64,000 nucleotides of DNA from Lignipirellula cremea (lineage in GTDB: Bacteria > Planctomycetota > Planctomycetia > Pirellulales > Pirellulaceae). Where the stretch lies: contig NZ_CP036433.1 of NCBI RefSeq assembly GCF_007751035.1, positions 8,599,001 to 8,663,000 on the forward strand. Direction: 5' to 3'. Numbering within the stretch: the stretch's first letter is position 1; every line of letters begins with the position of its first letter. Below, piece by piece: positions 1-9,353 of this stretch. The translations under genes and the position numbers were made by a program. The notes under the pieces were generated by a model, which saw only the letters and a list, made by a program, of their open reading frames with translations, ran no database searches and was not told the origin of the DNA.

Positions 1-63
1 AATGGACTCGACAAGACACTCGTTAACTGCAGTTTCAGCCAGCTGGCCATACCCTCAGATTAG
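1..63 (+). CDS. possible C-terminal end of an upstream gene (partial)
   Basis: Frame 1 is open from the window edge for 20 codons and ends in TAG at 61-63. The peptide is ordinary in composition but far too short to recognise, and the start lies outside the window. It could be chance. No function is assigned. Confidence 0.2.
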   Translation, partial: NGLDKTLVNCSFSQLAIPSD

Positions 64-466
64 ACAAAACGCTGCGATCTTGAAACAACCGCACGGTCCC
101 CAAATAACAATCTTAACATTCTTGTAAGCGAAACCCGAAAACCATTTTTCCCTTTCGCCCCAGACAGCTCGTTGATGTAGATCCCCATTCGCAGGGGAAG
201 AAGCTCGCTGCCGGGATGTCGCCCCAAACGATCTGCACCCTCTTCCTCGATGGGCAGGAGGGATTGTCCGGCTTGCGCTGCTAAAAGGCCTGCCCGACGT
301 CGCCTGGAAAACCGCGCCACGGCGGATCGGCGCCACGCCATGGAACAGCCCCCCTGGCATCCCGCGTTGTTGCCCCTCGCCGGGTGCGGTATCGTGAGCG
401 TGATACCACCTGGGGTTCACAGGCCCGCGTCCCCCGTTCCGCCCTCCCCTTTCAAAGAGCCGCATC
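64..466. other. intergenic stretch, nothing recognised
   Basis: About 400 bases precede the hydrolase gene. The open frames here, on both strands, have no ribosome binding site, are rich in Arg/Pro/Ser, and overlap the real downstream gene. I see no RNA gene, terminator or clear promoter. Confidence 0.4.
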
Positions 467-1339
467 ATGTCCCGAGTTATCGCCCTGCTGTTCGTGTTTG
501 CTTTTGCCACGGTCGCCCAGGCCATGCAGGTGGAGCGCGACGTCCCATACGCCAAACCCACGCTGGAGCGGCAGATTCTCGACATCTATACGCCTGATAA
601 CGCGAAGGGAAAAAGCCTGCCGGTCGTCTTTTGGATTCACGGCGGCGGCTGGCAAACGGGCGACAAGTCGGGCGTCGGGATGAAGCCACAGTTCTTCACC
701 GACCGCGGCTGCATTTTCGTCAGCACCAATTATCGCCTTTATCCGCACGTCGACATGGGCGCCCTGATCGGCGACGTCGCCACGTCGCTCGGCTGGGTCC
801 ACAAGCACATCGCCGCTTACGGCGGCGACCCGAACCGGATTCTCGTCGGCGGCCACTCGGCCGGCGCCCAGCTGGCGGCCCTGATCTGCACGGACCACCG
901 CTACCTGAAGGCTGAAGGGGTCGAGTTCACCGCTCTCAAAGGCTGCATCCCGGTCGACGGCGATACTTATTATCTGCCGGGCATCATCACCGTCGCCGAG
1001 ATCCGCGCCTTCATGCACGACCTGCCGCAACCCGGCAAGTTTGGGCACCGCGCGAAGTTCGGCAACGACCCGGAAAAGCACCTCGACTTCTCGGCCGTTA
1101 CCCACATCGCCAAAGGGAAGAACATTCCCCCGTTTCTGATCATGCACGTCGCCGGTCATCCCGACACGACCGCGCAGGCCCGACGACTGGCCGCTGAGCT
1201 GAAGAAAGCCGAAATTGAAAACGAACTCTTCGCGGGACAGGAAACAACCCACCGCAAACTGAACAACGACATCGGCCTGCCTGACGACCCCGGCACCGCC
1301 GCTGTCATCAGGTTCATGGACAAAGTGCTTCGCCCTTGA
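467..1339 (+). CDS. secreted alpha/beta-hydrolase (esterase/lipase-like)
   Basis: A 290-residue protein. Residues 1-19 form a signal peptide (hydrophobic core, then an AQA cleavage motif), so it should act outside the cytoplasm. The mature part carries the HGGG oxyanion-hole motif (58-61) typical of hormone-sensitive-lipase-like and BD-FAE-type esterases, and the nucleophile elbow GHSAG (129-133, Ser131). Asp233 and His262 are well placed to complete the triad. Length suits a single-domain carboxylesterase. The substrate cannot be told; planctomycetes have many such enzymes for acetylated or feruloylated polysaccharides. The gene stands alone with about 110 bp to the next gene and lies in the chromosomal flank, outside the integrated element. 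Confidence 0.85.
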   Translation: MSRVIALLFVFAFATVAQAMQVERDVPYAKPTLERQILDIYTPDNAKGKSLPVVFWIHGGGWQTGDKSGVGMKPQFFTDRGCIFVSTNYRLYPHVDMGALIGDVATSLGWVHKHIAAYGGDPNRILVGGHSAGAQLAALICTDHRYLKAEGVEFTALKGCIPVDGDTYYLPGIITVAEIRAFMHDLPQPGKFGHRAKFGNDPEKHLDFSAVTHIAKGKNIPPFLIMHVAGHPDTTAQARRLAAELKKAEIENELFAGQETTHRKLNNDIGLPDDPGTAAVIRFMDKVLRP

Positions 1340-1449
1340 TTCCTTCAGCAGCCCGGGAAAACTCAACCTGGGCGACAGGGCGAGAGGCGGTCCTGTCTCG
1401 CCCTGCCTTCTGATCAACCCGTGCAGGTCCTCACGGTAGATTCGGCCGC

Positions 1450-2832
1450 ATGTCTGCGCTAGAAAATCCACAGATCCTCCGCTACCCATTTCCGTCGCAG
1501 TTCGATGGAGAAGGCGCCACGCGCACGCTGCGTCTGGCGACGTTTCGGTCGGGCGAGGATCCCAGTCCGTTCTTTTTCGAAGGACGTCTGGCCAGGCCGC
1601 AACAAACGGCCGAATTGCTGCGGGCCATCATGACGGTGGTGCAATCGCGGTTCCACATTCCGGCCGCCATGCTGGGGCGAATTCTGGCGGAAGCCGATCC
1701 GGTCGTCACCGCCAACGACGACCGCTTGCGGTTCGAAGGTTTCTCCGCCTGTTGCGGCGCCTACGCGCGACTCGACCTGCTGCCGGGCGCTTTCGCCGGA
1801 ACCGTCGCCGGACGCGGCACGACGAATGTCGATTTCAACCCGCCGATGCTCGCCGCGCTGGCTCGCGTCAAAGCAACCGACAAGGTTTCGCTGGCCGTCG
1901 GCGCCGACCAGGTGGTTCTGCAGCAGCAGGAATCCGAAGTGGTTGAGAAGAAGGTGAAACTACCCGTCCGCTGGCTCAAAGGTTTTGTCGAAGTCCAGAC
2001 CGTGCAAAGCCGCATGCAGCACGTGCATCAGATCCCAGCCCTGCACGCACTGCGATTCTTTCGCTCCCTCCCGCGTATGAAGACCAATCGACGGGCCACC
2101 TTTGTGACCAGGGCCGGTCAGGGACTGCGGCTGTCGCAGGTCGAAGCGAAAGACGCCGTTCGCGTCGGCGGACTGGAACGCCTGGGCGTGCTGGAGTCGC
2201 TCGCCCGTAAGGCCGACCGACTGGACGTCTATACAGACGCCCTGACGGGAGCCTCGGGCTGGACGCTAACCTTCCCGGACTGCCGCTTTCATCTGGTGAT
2301 CAGTCCTGAAGTCTGGCGAGGCTTCTCCGGCGAAGGCCAGGCCCTGCGGTCGCTGGCGACCGTGGATAAGACGTCATTGGATAAAGTGCGAGCATCCCTG
2401 GTCTGGCAGGCGGTGATTGACCGCGACCAACTGGCGGCCGCGGCAAAGCTCCCACCAGCGACCGTCGACGACCTGCTGAAAATGCTCGGCGCTCGCGGGC
2501 TGGTCGGCTTTGATCTGTCAGAACAGGCGTACTTCCATCGCGAAGCGCCGTTCGACGTCTCCCAGGTCGAGAAGCTCCAGCCCCGTCTGATCGCCGCCCG
2601 CAAACTGATCGACGCAGAGAAGGTGCAGCTCAAGCAGCAGACGAAAACCAGGGCGGATTTCGAAGTGGCCGGCACAGGGGTGATACATCGCGTGACGATC
2701 AGTTCGGGCAATGAAACCGCATTCAAATGCACCTGTCCCTGGCACAACAAGCATGGCGTCGAACGCGGCCCCTGCAAACACATTTTGGCAGCGCAAATCG
2801 TGCTGGAAGAATCCGAAGCGAAAGGGCAATGA
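1450..2832 (+). CDS. SWIM zinc-finger protein
   Basis: A 460-residue protein whose C-terminus holds a SWIM zinc finger: Cys427-x-Cys429, then Cys442-x-His444. SWIM fingers bind DNA or protein, and in bacteria they occur in SWI2/SNF2-type helicases and in stand-alone proteins of unknown role. The first 400 residues show no motif I can name, and there is no signal peptide or membrane segment. Its stop overlaps the start of the next gene (ATGA at 2829-2832), so the two are translationally coupled and probably work together. Whether this is a regulatory, repair or defence pair is unknown. Confidence 0.75.
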   Translation: MSALENPQILRYPFPSQFDGEGATRTLRLATFRSGEDPSPFFFEGRLARPQQTAELLRAIMTVVQSRFHIPAAMLGRILAEADPVVTANDDRLRFEGFSACCGAYARLDLLPGAFAGTVAGRGTTNVDFNPPMLAALARVKATDKVSLAVGADQVVLQQQESEVVEKKVKLPVRWLKGFVEVQTVQSRMQHVHQIPALHALRFFRSLPRMKTNRRATFVTRAGQGLRLSQVEAKDAVRVGGLERLGVLESLARKADRLDVYTDALTGASGWTLTFPDCRFHLVISPEVWRGFSGEGQALRSLATVDKTSLDKVRASLVWQAVIDRDQLAAAAKLPPATVDDLLKMLGARGLVGFDLSEQAYFHREAPFDVSQVEKLQPRLIAARKLIDAEKVQLKQQTKTRADFEVAGTGVIHRVTISSGNETAFKCTCPWHNKHGVERGPCKHILAAQIVLEESEAKGQ

Positions 2833-5800
2833 TGGCGAAGAAGAAACAGGCGGCCAAGAAGAAACAGGCGGCCAAGAAGAAACAGGCGGCCAAGAAGAAA
2901 CAGGCGGCCAAGAAGAAACAGGCGGCAAAAAAACCAGGCGTTGCACCAGGCGGCAAAGATCTTGAAGCCCAGGATCTCGACGCCCTGCGCGCCCGACTGC
3001 ACGCGCTCCTGGAAGAACCCGAAACAGAAAAGCAGGTCGTCGAGTTGTTGCTGGCGCTGGAGGAAAGCCAGCGCCGCGCTTTGGCTCCTCTGTGCCAGCA
3101 ACAGCTCCGTGAAATGAAGAAGAACGAATGGGTGGAGATCAAGCCCAACACCATTGCGAGAAACACCCTGTTACCCTCAGCGACCGCCGCCTTCTTTTGC
3201 ACCGGGAACCTCACAGAGATCAAAAAGCAGGGACACATGGGCGTTCCGCACGACGATGATCTGGTGCTGGAAGTGCTGAAGGTTCGCCAGCCGGCCTGGA
3301 TCGAATCGTTCGTCGAAATGCTACTCGCCCGCAAGTTCTACTGGGGCAGCTGGCGGATGATTCGCGAACTTGTCCGCAGCGGCCTGTGCCCCAAGCCCGA
3401 CAACCCGCGCTACTACACCGGGATGATTTCAGGGCTCGGAGGACAGGGGAACCGCGGCGACTTCGATCTTCTGCCCTTGCTCAAGGGAGACCCAGATTTA
3501 TTGGAAGACGAAATCTGGCGGCTGTTTGAATACGAAGGCGAAGATGACAACACCCTGGCAAGCGTCGACCGCTGGAGTGGTCCGGGCTGGTCCAATGCAC
3601 TGGTCACGCTGGCGAGCGAAGGCGCCCTGCCCCGCGACAGGCTGCTCGATGCCATCCTCGACGCGTTGGAACTTGGCTTCAACCACCATCGGGCACGCTG
3701 GTTCCACGATCTCTTCGATCGCCTGGAGCCGACCGACCAGGAACTGAAAAAACGGGCGAACCGCATTCTCGATCTGATCGGCGCCCCCACGCCGAACGTG
3801 GCCCAGTGGGCCTTCGAGAAGCAGCAACACCTGTGGGACGCCGGCCTCATCAAAGATGCCTCGCAGGTGATCGCCGCCAGCGCTCCGCTGCTCGGAGGGC
3901 GACACAAAAAGACTGTCCTCCAGGTGCTGCGTCTGTACGAACAGCTGGCCGAAACCTCCCCCCAGGCCGCCCGCGACATCTGCCTGACGGCGGCCGAAGC
4001 CCTAAGCCATGAGAAAGCCGACGTGCAGAAGGCGGCGTTAAAGCTGCTCGTGAAGCATGGCTCGCCCCAGGACGAAGAGCTGAGAGACGTCGTCGAAAAA
4101 TTCTCCGCAGTCGCTGCGGTAACCGTGCAAAAGCAGGTCGCCGCATGGCTCGGAGCCGAAGCCACCGAGCCCGCAACGACGCCCGCCGCAAAGCAGCCGA
4201 AGAAAGCAGCGTCGCCCCTGAAGCAGGGCGACCTGAAAAAGTATGACGCCCGACACAGGGAACTTCTCAGCCTGCCGCCGCTACTCGCCGCGCTGGAACA
4301 GGGCCCTGCGCCCGACACGCCAATCCCGGCCGCCATCTTCCACGGCGTCGACATCCCCCGGCTCGACCCGGAGCGCAAACTAACGCCGATCAACGACCTG
4401 GACGCACTGCTGGAAACGCTCGGCCGCCTGCTCGAGGACGACAACCTGATCGACGACGCCGACCGCGCCGTCGACGCCCTCGCCCGACTCCATGCTGACA
4501 AGCCCGACGACTTCGACCAGCGATTAGTTCCGCTGCATCAGCGCGCCGTCAAACTGCTGGAGCGCAAGTGGGCCGCTTTCACGGCGCAAGGCGTCGTCGG
4601 CGATCTCTGCGGCCTGATTCTCGCATGGCAACGCGGCGAGCCCGTCACCAGAGAAATCAAAACCGACCGCGCAGGTAGTCAGCGAATGCTTGTTCAGGGA
4701 CTGCAGGCAGAGACCCTGGAATCCAGCTATCAAAACAGCACCCCGTTGGCGTTTATGTCGCTGCGGATGCTGGATATCTGCGGGCTCTTAACCAGCGGGC
4801 AGCCGCAACAACTGCTCAGTTCCGCGACGCATGCCGGCGGCTGGATCGATCCGGCGACGCTCGTCGAACGCATCCATGGCCTGAACATCGAACCCGCAGA
4901 AACAGACGTCGTCCTCGCCCTGCTACGCCTCGCGCCCGACGGTCGGGCCGCCGCGCTAAAAAAGCTCAAACCCAAACAACAAGGCGAATGGATCGATGCG
5001 ATCCGCCACGGCCTGGGAGCCAAGGGAATCCCCATCGGCCAGTCAGCTACCCTCTGGGCGGCCGCCGCACGCTGCCGCTCACCGTGGGAGGACGATCCCC
5101 AGGTCGCCAAGGCGTTTCCCACACTCGGCCCCGGCGCCGGCAATGCGGCGCGGTTCGAAACGCATTTTTCGCAAAAGAAATCAAGTTCCAGTACGATCAG
5201 GCATTTGAAAATCTCGACGAGCGAAAAAGGGCCCCCTGAAGTGCGAGCCGACATCCCCAGTCAATTGCTCCAGCTGAATCGAACCGATGACTCCTACGTC
5301 AGCTTCCAGGACATGGGCACAACCGCAGGATCGCTGCGCTGGGCGGCAACCCTGTGGCCCGCAGCCTGCGAGACGTACTTCGCCGCAGGAGCCCAGTGCC
5401 TGGGCGACAACCTCGACTGGTGGGAAGCCGCCTGGCACAACCGCTGTTTCCTGGAGCCGCTGCTCGATGCGGACACCCCGCTCCTCGACATGGGCCAGAT
5501 ACTTCTGCTCTGCGGCCTGGCCGCCAAAGAGCCGGGCGAACACGGCCTGGCCGTCGACATCGCAATCCAGGCGATCCGCGACGGACGTCTGGGAACCGAC
5601 AATCTGGCCCAAATGCTGACGACCAGCCTGACCTCCGACCACTTCAACCTGCCGCGACTGGCAAAGCGTCTGCACGACATCGCCGCCCAGTCAGACCTGC
5701 ACGCCTACATCGTCCTGCGTGCGGCCGAAACGGCACTCCCCGGCGCCAACGCTCAACAACTCCCCCGTGGAGTCGGCGACCTCTTCGAAATGCTCGCCGA

Positions 5801-5999
5801 ACTCGCCGCGCAGCTCGAATGCAAAATCGAGAACCCTGCCTGTCGCACCTTCCTGGAAAGCCTCACCGGCTCCAACAAAACCGCCAAGACCGCCAAACAA
5901 TGGCTGGCCGTCGAAGCGACCTTTAACCCCCAGGAAGTTCTCACCACCGCCGTCACCCACCGCGTCTCCCGCCTCCAGGAATGGGCGAAACGGGCTTAA
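2829..5999 (+). CDS. large uncharacterised protein with Lys/Ala/Gln repeat N-terminus
   Basis: A protein of about 1056 residues. I chose the ATG at 2829, which overlaps the SWIM gene stop; 2832 is an in-frame alternative. The open frame extends further upstream but there it only shadows the SWIM gene. Residues 3-32 are five copies of a KKKQAA-type unit, a basic tail like the histone-H1-like tails of planctomycetes, and may bind nucleic acid. The rest is Leu/Ala-rich and helical, compatible with a HEAT/ARM-like solenoid; a second basic stretch lies near residue 460. No catalytic motif, signal peptide or membrane segment was seen. Coupling to the SWIM gene suggests a two-protein complex. Confidence 0.75.
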   Translation: MMAKKKQAAKKKQAAKKKQAAKKKQAAKKKQAAKKPGVAPGGKDLEAQDLDALRARLHALLEEPETEKQVVELLLALEESQRRALAPLCQQQLREMKKNEWVEIKPNTIARNTLLPSATAAFFCTGNLTEIKKQGHMGVPHDDDLVLEVLKVRQPAWIESFVEMLLARKFYWGSWRMIRELVRSGLCPKPDNPRYYTGMISGLGGQGNRGDFDLLPLLKGDPDLLEDEIWRLFEYEGEDDNTLASVDRWSGPGWSNALVTLASEGALPRDRLLDAILDALELGFNHHRARWFHDLFDRLEPTDQELKKRANRILDLIGAPTPNVAQWAFEKQQHLWDAGLIKDASQVIAASAPLLGGRHKKTVLQVLRLYEQLAETSPQAARDICLTAAEALSHEKADVQKAALKLLVKHGSPQDEELRDVVEKFSAVAAVTVQKQVAAWLGAEATEPATTPAAKQPKKAASPLKQGDLKKYDARHRELLSLPPLLAALEQGPAPDTPIPAAIFHGVDIPRLDPERKLTPINDLDALLETLGRLLEDDNLIDDADRAVDALARLHADKPDDFDQRLVPLHQRAVKLLERKWAAFTAQGVVGDLCGLILAWQRGEPVTREIKTDRAGSQRMLVQGLQAETLESSYQNSTPLAFMSLRMLDICGLLTSGQPQQLLSSATHAGGWIDPATLVERIHGLNIEPAETDVVLALLRLAPDGRAAALKKLKPKQQGEWIDAIRHGLGAKGIPIGQSATLWAAAARCRSPWEDDPQVAKAFPTLGPGAGNAARFETHFSQKKSSSSTIRHLKISTSEKGPPEVRADIPSQLLQLNRTDDSYVSFQDMGTTAGSLRWAATLWPAACETYFAAGAQCLGDNLDWWEAAWHNRCFLEPLLDADTPLLDMGQILLLCGLAAKEPGEHGLAVDIAIQAIRDGRLGTDNLAQMLTTSLTSDHFNLPRLAKRLHDIAAQSDLHAYIVLRAAETALPGANAQQLPRGVGDLFEMLAELAAQLECKIENPACRTFLESLTGSNKTAKTAKQWLAVEATFNPQEVLTTAVTHRVSRLQEWAKRA
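2838..2927 (+). repeat. five tandem 18-bp repeats inside a coding region
   Basis: Five head-to-tail copies of an 18-bp unit, AAGAAGAAACAGGCGGCC; only the last base of the last copy differs. They encode the basic N-terminal repeat of the large protein. Near-perfect identity suggests recent slippage, so copy number may vary between strains without shifting the frame. Confidence 0.95.
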
Positions 6000-6117
6000 C
6001 CGCCCCTCGCACATTGCGTTCCCAAGCTGAATCAGCATGTCGCCAAAGAAGATAGCGACGCCCTGAAAGAGATTCCGTTTCCCCCAAAGGTCCCGAAACG
6101 CGGGACGCCATCAGCAA

Positions 6118-6186
6118 GGCGTACTGCGCGAGGACGCCTTCAAGGGAGTTGAGATAATTGAACGGATCAATGCGAACGCCGCAGGG
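6118..6186 (+). pseudogene. remnant of an hsdR C-terminus
   Basis: Read in frame, this stretch encodes GVLREDAFKGVEIIERIN followed by ANA. That closely matches the last residues of the HsdR in this window (GVLHEDAAKVVEVIERIN, then ANA, at 13924-13990). At DNA level about 61 bases align with roughly 80% identity by eye. Upstream, similarity fades with small indels and no start is present. It is the tail of a different type I restriction subunit and it lies outside the tRNA-Gln element. Confidence 0.65.
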
Positions 6187-6198
6187 TCAAGGGGCCGA

Positions 6199-7095
6199 TT
6201 AGTCGATCGGTTTCACCTGGAATAATTTGCGCAGGAATGGTCCGTCCTCTTCGGCGTTTTTGTCGGCCTGTTTCCAGTCAACTTCGCCAAGCAGGGTCGC
6301 CGATCGAACGCGCGGATCGGGAAATTGGCGAAGGAGCAGAGCGAGAGTCGCCCGACGCAGCTCCAGCAGGAATTCCTCTCCCTGGGATTCCTTCAATCGC
6401 ACAGGGCGCACTTCCTGTCCAAAATTCTCCACCGCCGGAAAGGCAGGCCAGCGGCGCTCGTCGTTGTCGTTAACCTGAAGGTCCGTGACGGCCAGTTCCA
6501 CCACCTCCTCTTTGAGCAAACGCGACTCCAGCCTGCGCAAGGGATAGCCGGGAGCATCGTCGTAGCTGGCAACCGATTTCGACCTGGCTTCCTGTCGGAT
6601 CGCCGAGAGTCGCCAGCCGCCGTCGCGACTGCTTTCCAGCTGACGGGACTCGGCGGTCCCCCGCAGCAGGCCGGGCAAATCCACGTCGAACTCGGCATTT
6701 CCCGCCTTGGACGGCAACAACTCGACCCCATATCCTCTGGCCGTGGGATGAAAATGGAACCGGGGACCGATCCCGTCTCCCAGGGTTACTTCGCCGGTCG
6801 CCACGTTGTAGACCATCGCCTTCCCTTCCGCAAAGTAGAGAAAAGGAAGGGACGGCTCGCCGCTGCTGACGAGCATCCAGCTCGCTTTCGTTGGTTTCGA
6901 CCAGCCGATCTCCACCACCATGGGCAATTTTCTGTTCGGAAACCGCAAGGAACAGCAAAATGCCGGGGATTCCGTCGACAATCGAGGAGTCGCCACCGCC
7001 AACTCTGCCAGGGTTGGCTCCGTTGCGGACGCCAGACCGCCCCACAAAATAATCGTCCCCAACAGGCCGCCTGGAAACAAGGTCACCTTCATCAT
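6199..7095 (-). CDS. secreted hypothetical protein
   Basis: A 298-residue protein. The frame extends upstream, but the ATG at 7095 has a good AGGAAGG ribosome binding site and is directly followed by a signal peptide (hydrophobic run ending near ASA). No domain was recognised. The mature protein has alternating hydrophobic segments that suggest beta structure and a charged C-terminal half, resembling LolA-like or outer-membrane lipoprotein-sorting folds only in general look. It is convergent with the preceding operon, with the HsdR scrap between them. The function is unknown. Confidence 0.65.
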   Translation of the reverse strand: MMKVTLFPGGLLGTIILWGGLASATEPTLAELAVATPRLSTESPAFCCSLRFPNRKLPMVVEIGWSKPTKASWMLVSSGEPSLPFLYFAEGKAMVYNVATGEVTLGDGIGPRFHFHPTARGYGVELLPSKAGNAEFDVDLPGLLRGTAESRQLESSRDGGWRLSAIRQEARSKSVASYDDAPGYPLRRLESRLLKEEVVELAVTDLQVNDNDERRWPAFPAVENFGQEVRPVRLKESQGEEFLLELRRATLALLLRQFPDPRVRSATLLGEVDWKQADKNAEEDGPFLRKLFQVKPID

Positions 7096-7458
7096 CGCGC
7101 CTTCCTGAATCATCGTCGCCCCCCAGGATTGTAACGCATGGAGTCCAATCTCGAGAGATAAAACCCGTCCGCGCCCCCCGAGCGAGGCGCATCGCGCTGA
7201 TGCAGAAAGACGCCCAAACGATCCACCATCGCAGCCAGAAGCGGTTCCCCTTCGCTCCCGACAACCATCCACGACCGGGACAATAGATGCTTCACACGAC
7301 CATCAACATCACGTCGCCGTCAGCAACAACACCGGACCAGAAAGCCCCTCTTCTCAAACAGGCGAAGAATCCCACAGATCAACGAATCGCCCAGCCATAC
7401 CCCGCAAAGCCCTGGTTCCCCCCCAAAAAATGCCCCCACGCCGAAACAGGCCTGACAA
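7096..7458. other. intergenic stretch, nothing recognised
   Basis: About 360 bases between the secreted hypothetical gene and the terminator hairpin. A 70-codon frame (7287-7499) runs through it but is rich in Pro/Lys, has no ribosome binding site and ends inside the terminator, so I do not call it a gene. Confidence 0.4.
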
Positions 7459-7502
7459 CCAAAAAAAGAAGCCCTAAGTCGTTGAAAAAAACAACTTAGG
7501 GC
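7459..7502 (-). terminator. stem-loop terminator, probably the original tRNA-Gln terminator
   Basis: The arms GCCCTAAGT..TTG (7471-7484, with a CG bulge) and CAACTTAGGGC (7492-7502) enclose a 7-A loop. On the minus strand the hairpin is followed by a T-rich tail (7459-7470). It lies 8 bp outside the left att repeat. Rejoining the flanks without the element would place it directly after the tRNA-Gln 3' end, where a tRNA terminator is expected. Confidence 0.75.
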
Positions 7503-7510
7503 GTCAATGT

Positions 7511-7533
7511 AAGTTCCGGGACTAGGATTTGAA
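7511..7533. repeat. attL: 23-bp direct repeat at the left end of the element
   Basis: Identical over 23 bases to 60098-60120, where the sequence forms the T-loop, T-stem, acceptor end and discriminator of tRNA-Gln plus three further bases. Here only the tRNA 3' fragment is present and the similarity breaks right after it. This is the usual signature of tyrosine-recombinase integration into a tRNA 3' end. Confidence 0.9.
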
Positions 7534-7892
7534 GCTAACTTTTCGACATTTTATCCACATAGCTTTTGCACTGCAATTCCCTGCCACGTAACACCTTACG
7601 CAAATTCGCTACGTCACCGACACGTCGTCAAAATTGCGATAAAATCGCCCATTTTGTCCGCAAATTGTCCGCAAATCGGCCTGACTAGGATTGCCCAAAT
7701 CGCCAACCTAGATCTTGGCCGCCGCGCTACAGATCGTGGTTCGCCGCCAGGATAAGGATACCCGCTCGAACAGCCGCGGAAAGATCTTCAAGGAAACACC
7801 AACCTACAAACGGGGGGTGCTTTGTTCGCGGCATGGGCTCGCTAGAATGACGCCTTGCCAGATGCCGACGACTTTCTTTGAAATCGAGCGAT
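7534..7892. other. left end of the element, non-coding
   Basis: About 360 bases without a convincing gene. It contains a perfect consensus DnaA box (TTATCCACA, 7551-7559) and the left arm repeat (7648-7675). An 88-codon frame from 7715 overlaps hsdM and looks like a shadow. The promoter of the restriction operon should lie in this stretch, but no clear -35/-10 pair stands out. Confidence 0.5.
7648..7675. repeat. left integrase arm-type repeat (28 bp)
   Basis: The 28 bases are identical and in the same orientation as 60025-60052. Each copy ends in two tandem TTGTCCGCAAA 11-mers. The position, 114 bp inside the left core repeat, matches the arm-type binding sites of tyrosine integrases, so the role is inferred from identity and placement. 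Confidence 0.75.
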
Positions 7893-9353
7893 ATGATCAC
7901 GGGCGTTATCAAGTCCCAGGTGGACAAAATTTGGAATGCGTTCTGGGCGGGCGGGATCAGCAATGGGCTGACCGTGATTGAGCAGATCACCTACCTGCTC
8001 TTCGCCCGGCGGCTGGATGAGCTGCATACGGCCAAGGAGAAGCAGTCGAATCTGCTCAAGACGCCGATCGAGGAGCCCATCTTTGGCAAAAAGCAGCAGC
8101 AATTGCGGTGGTCGCGGTTCAAGGATTTTGAACCGCAAAAAATGTACAAGACGTTTCGCGACGAGGTCTTCCCCTTCATCAAGCAGCTGCATCAGGATCG
8201 CCAAAGCGCGTACAGCCGTTATATGAAGGACGCCGTGTTTGTGATCCCCACACCGTCGCTGCTGGAACGGGTGGTGACGATGATCAGCGACATCCCGATG
8301 GAGGACCGCGACACCAAAGGCGATCTGTACGAGTACCTGCTCAGCAAGCTGCAGCATCAGGGCCGCAATGGGCAATTCCGCACGCCCCGGCATATCATCA
8401 AGATGATGGTCGAACTGCTCGATCCACAGCCGACCGATATCATCGGCGACCCGGCCTGCGGGACCTGCGGCTTTCTCGTTGCGGCTGGCGAATACCTGCG
8501 CGAGCATCAGCCGGAAATGTTCCATAAAAAGAAGCAGCGGGAGCATTTCAGCCAGGGGATGTTCCATGGCTCCGATTTCGACTCCTCGATGCTGCGGATC
8601 GGGGCGATGAACATGATGCTGCACGGCGTGGAAAACCCGGATATCGCCGACGTCGACGCCCTGTCGGAAGACGGTGCCGGGATTCGCGATCGCTATACGG
8701 TCCTGCTGGCCAATCCGCCGTTCAAGGGCTCGCTCAACTACGAAGAAGTCGCCAAGGACCTGCTGCAGCTTTCCAAAACCAAAAAGACCGAACTGCTGTT
8801 CGTATCGCTGTTCGTCCAGCAACTCAAGTCGGGCGGCCGCTGCGCCTGCATTGTGCCCGACGGCGTGTTGTTCGGCTCCTCCAAGGCCCATAAAGATATC
8901 CGCCAAATGCTGGTCGAAGACCAAAAACTCGACGGCGTGATCTCCATGCCCTCGGGCGTGTTCAAGCCGTACGCCGGCGTCTCCACCGCCGTGCTGCTGT
9001 TCACCAGGACCAACTCAGGCGGGACCGAACACGTCTGGTTCTACGACATGCAAGCCGACGGCTACAGCCTCGACGACAAGCGGGATACCGTCGAAGCGAA
9101 CGACATCCCCGACCTGGTTGAACGCTGGAAGAACCGCAATCCGAAGAAGAAGAGCGACCGCAAAGGAAAAGCGTTCTTCGTGCCGGTTGCCGAGATCGTG
9201 GAGAACAAATACGACCTGTCGATCAACCGCTACAAGGAGGTGGAGTACGACGAAGTCGAGTACGATCCGCCGGAAATGATTCTGGACCAGCTGGAGGCAT
9301 TGGAGGCGGAGATTGTGGCGGATTTGAAAGAGCTGCGGGGGATGCTGCATTGA
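7893..9353 (+). CDS. hsdM: type I restriction-modification methylase subunit
   Basis: A 486-residue N6-adenine methyltransferase subunit. The frame opens at a TTG (7878), but the family N-terminus MITGxxKSxxDxIWxAFW begins at the ATG at 7893. The N-terminal helical HsdM domain is followed by the methylase domain with the SAM-binding motif DPACGTCGF (about 186-194) and the catalytic NPPF motif (about 274-277), so it should be active. With HsdS it methylates host DNA, and with HsdR it forms the restriction complex. It is the first gene of an overlapping hsdM-hsdS-hsdR operon and the first cargo inside the left end of the element. Confidence 0.95.
   Translation: MITGVIKSQVDKIWNAFWAGGISNGLTVIEQITYLLFARRLDELHTAKEKQSNLLKTPIEEPIFGKKQQQLRWSRFKDFEPQKMYKTFRDEVFPFIKQLHQDRQSAYSRYMKDAVFVIPTPSLLERVVTMISDIPMEDRDTKGDLYEYLLSKLQHQGRNGQFRTPRHIIKMMVELLDPQPTDIIGDPACGTCGFLVAAGEYLREHQPEMFHKKKQREHFSQGMFHGSDFDSSMLRIGAMNMMLHGVENPDIADVDALSEDGAGIRDRYTVLLANPPFKGSLNYEEVAKDLLQLSKTKKTELLFVSLFVQQLKSGGRCACIVPDGVLFGSSKAHKDIRQMLVEDQKLDGVISMPSGVFKPYAGVSTAVLLFTRTNSGGTEHVWFYDMQADGYSLDDKRDTVEANDIPDLVERWKNRNPKKKSDRKGKAFFVPVAEIVENKYDLSINRYKEVEYDEVEYDPPEMILDQLEALEAEIVADLKELRGMLH

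Noticed and set aside
452-1489. 345-codon minus-strand frame across the hydrolase gene
   Set aside because: It is an antisense shadow of a well-supported esterase gene; high GC leaves long open frames on the opposite strand.
1450-5999. SWIM pair as a known anti-phage system
   Set aside because: No effector motif or known system gene is beside it; I can only say that the two genes are coupled.
7287-7499. 70-codon plus-strand frame left of attL
   Set aside because: Ends inside a terminator hairpin, has no ribosome site and an unusual Pro/Lys composition.
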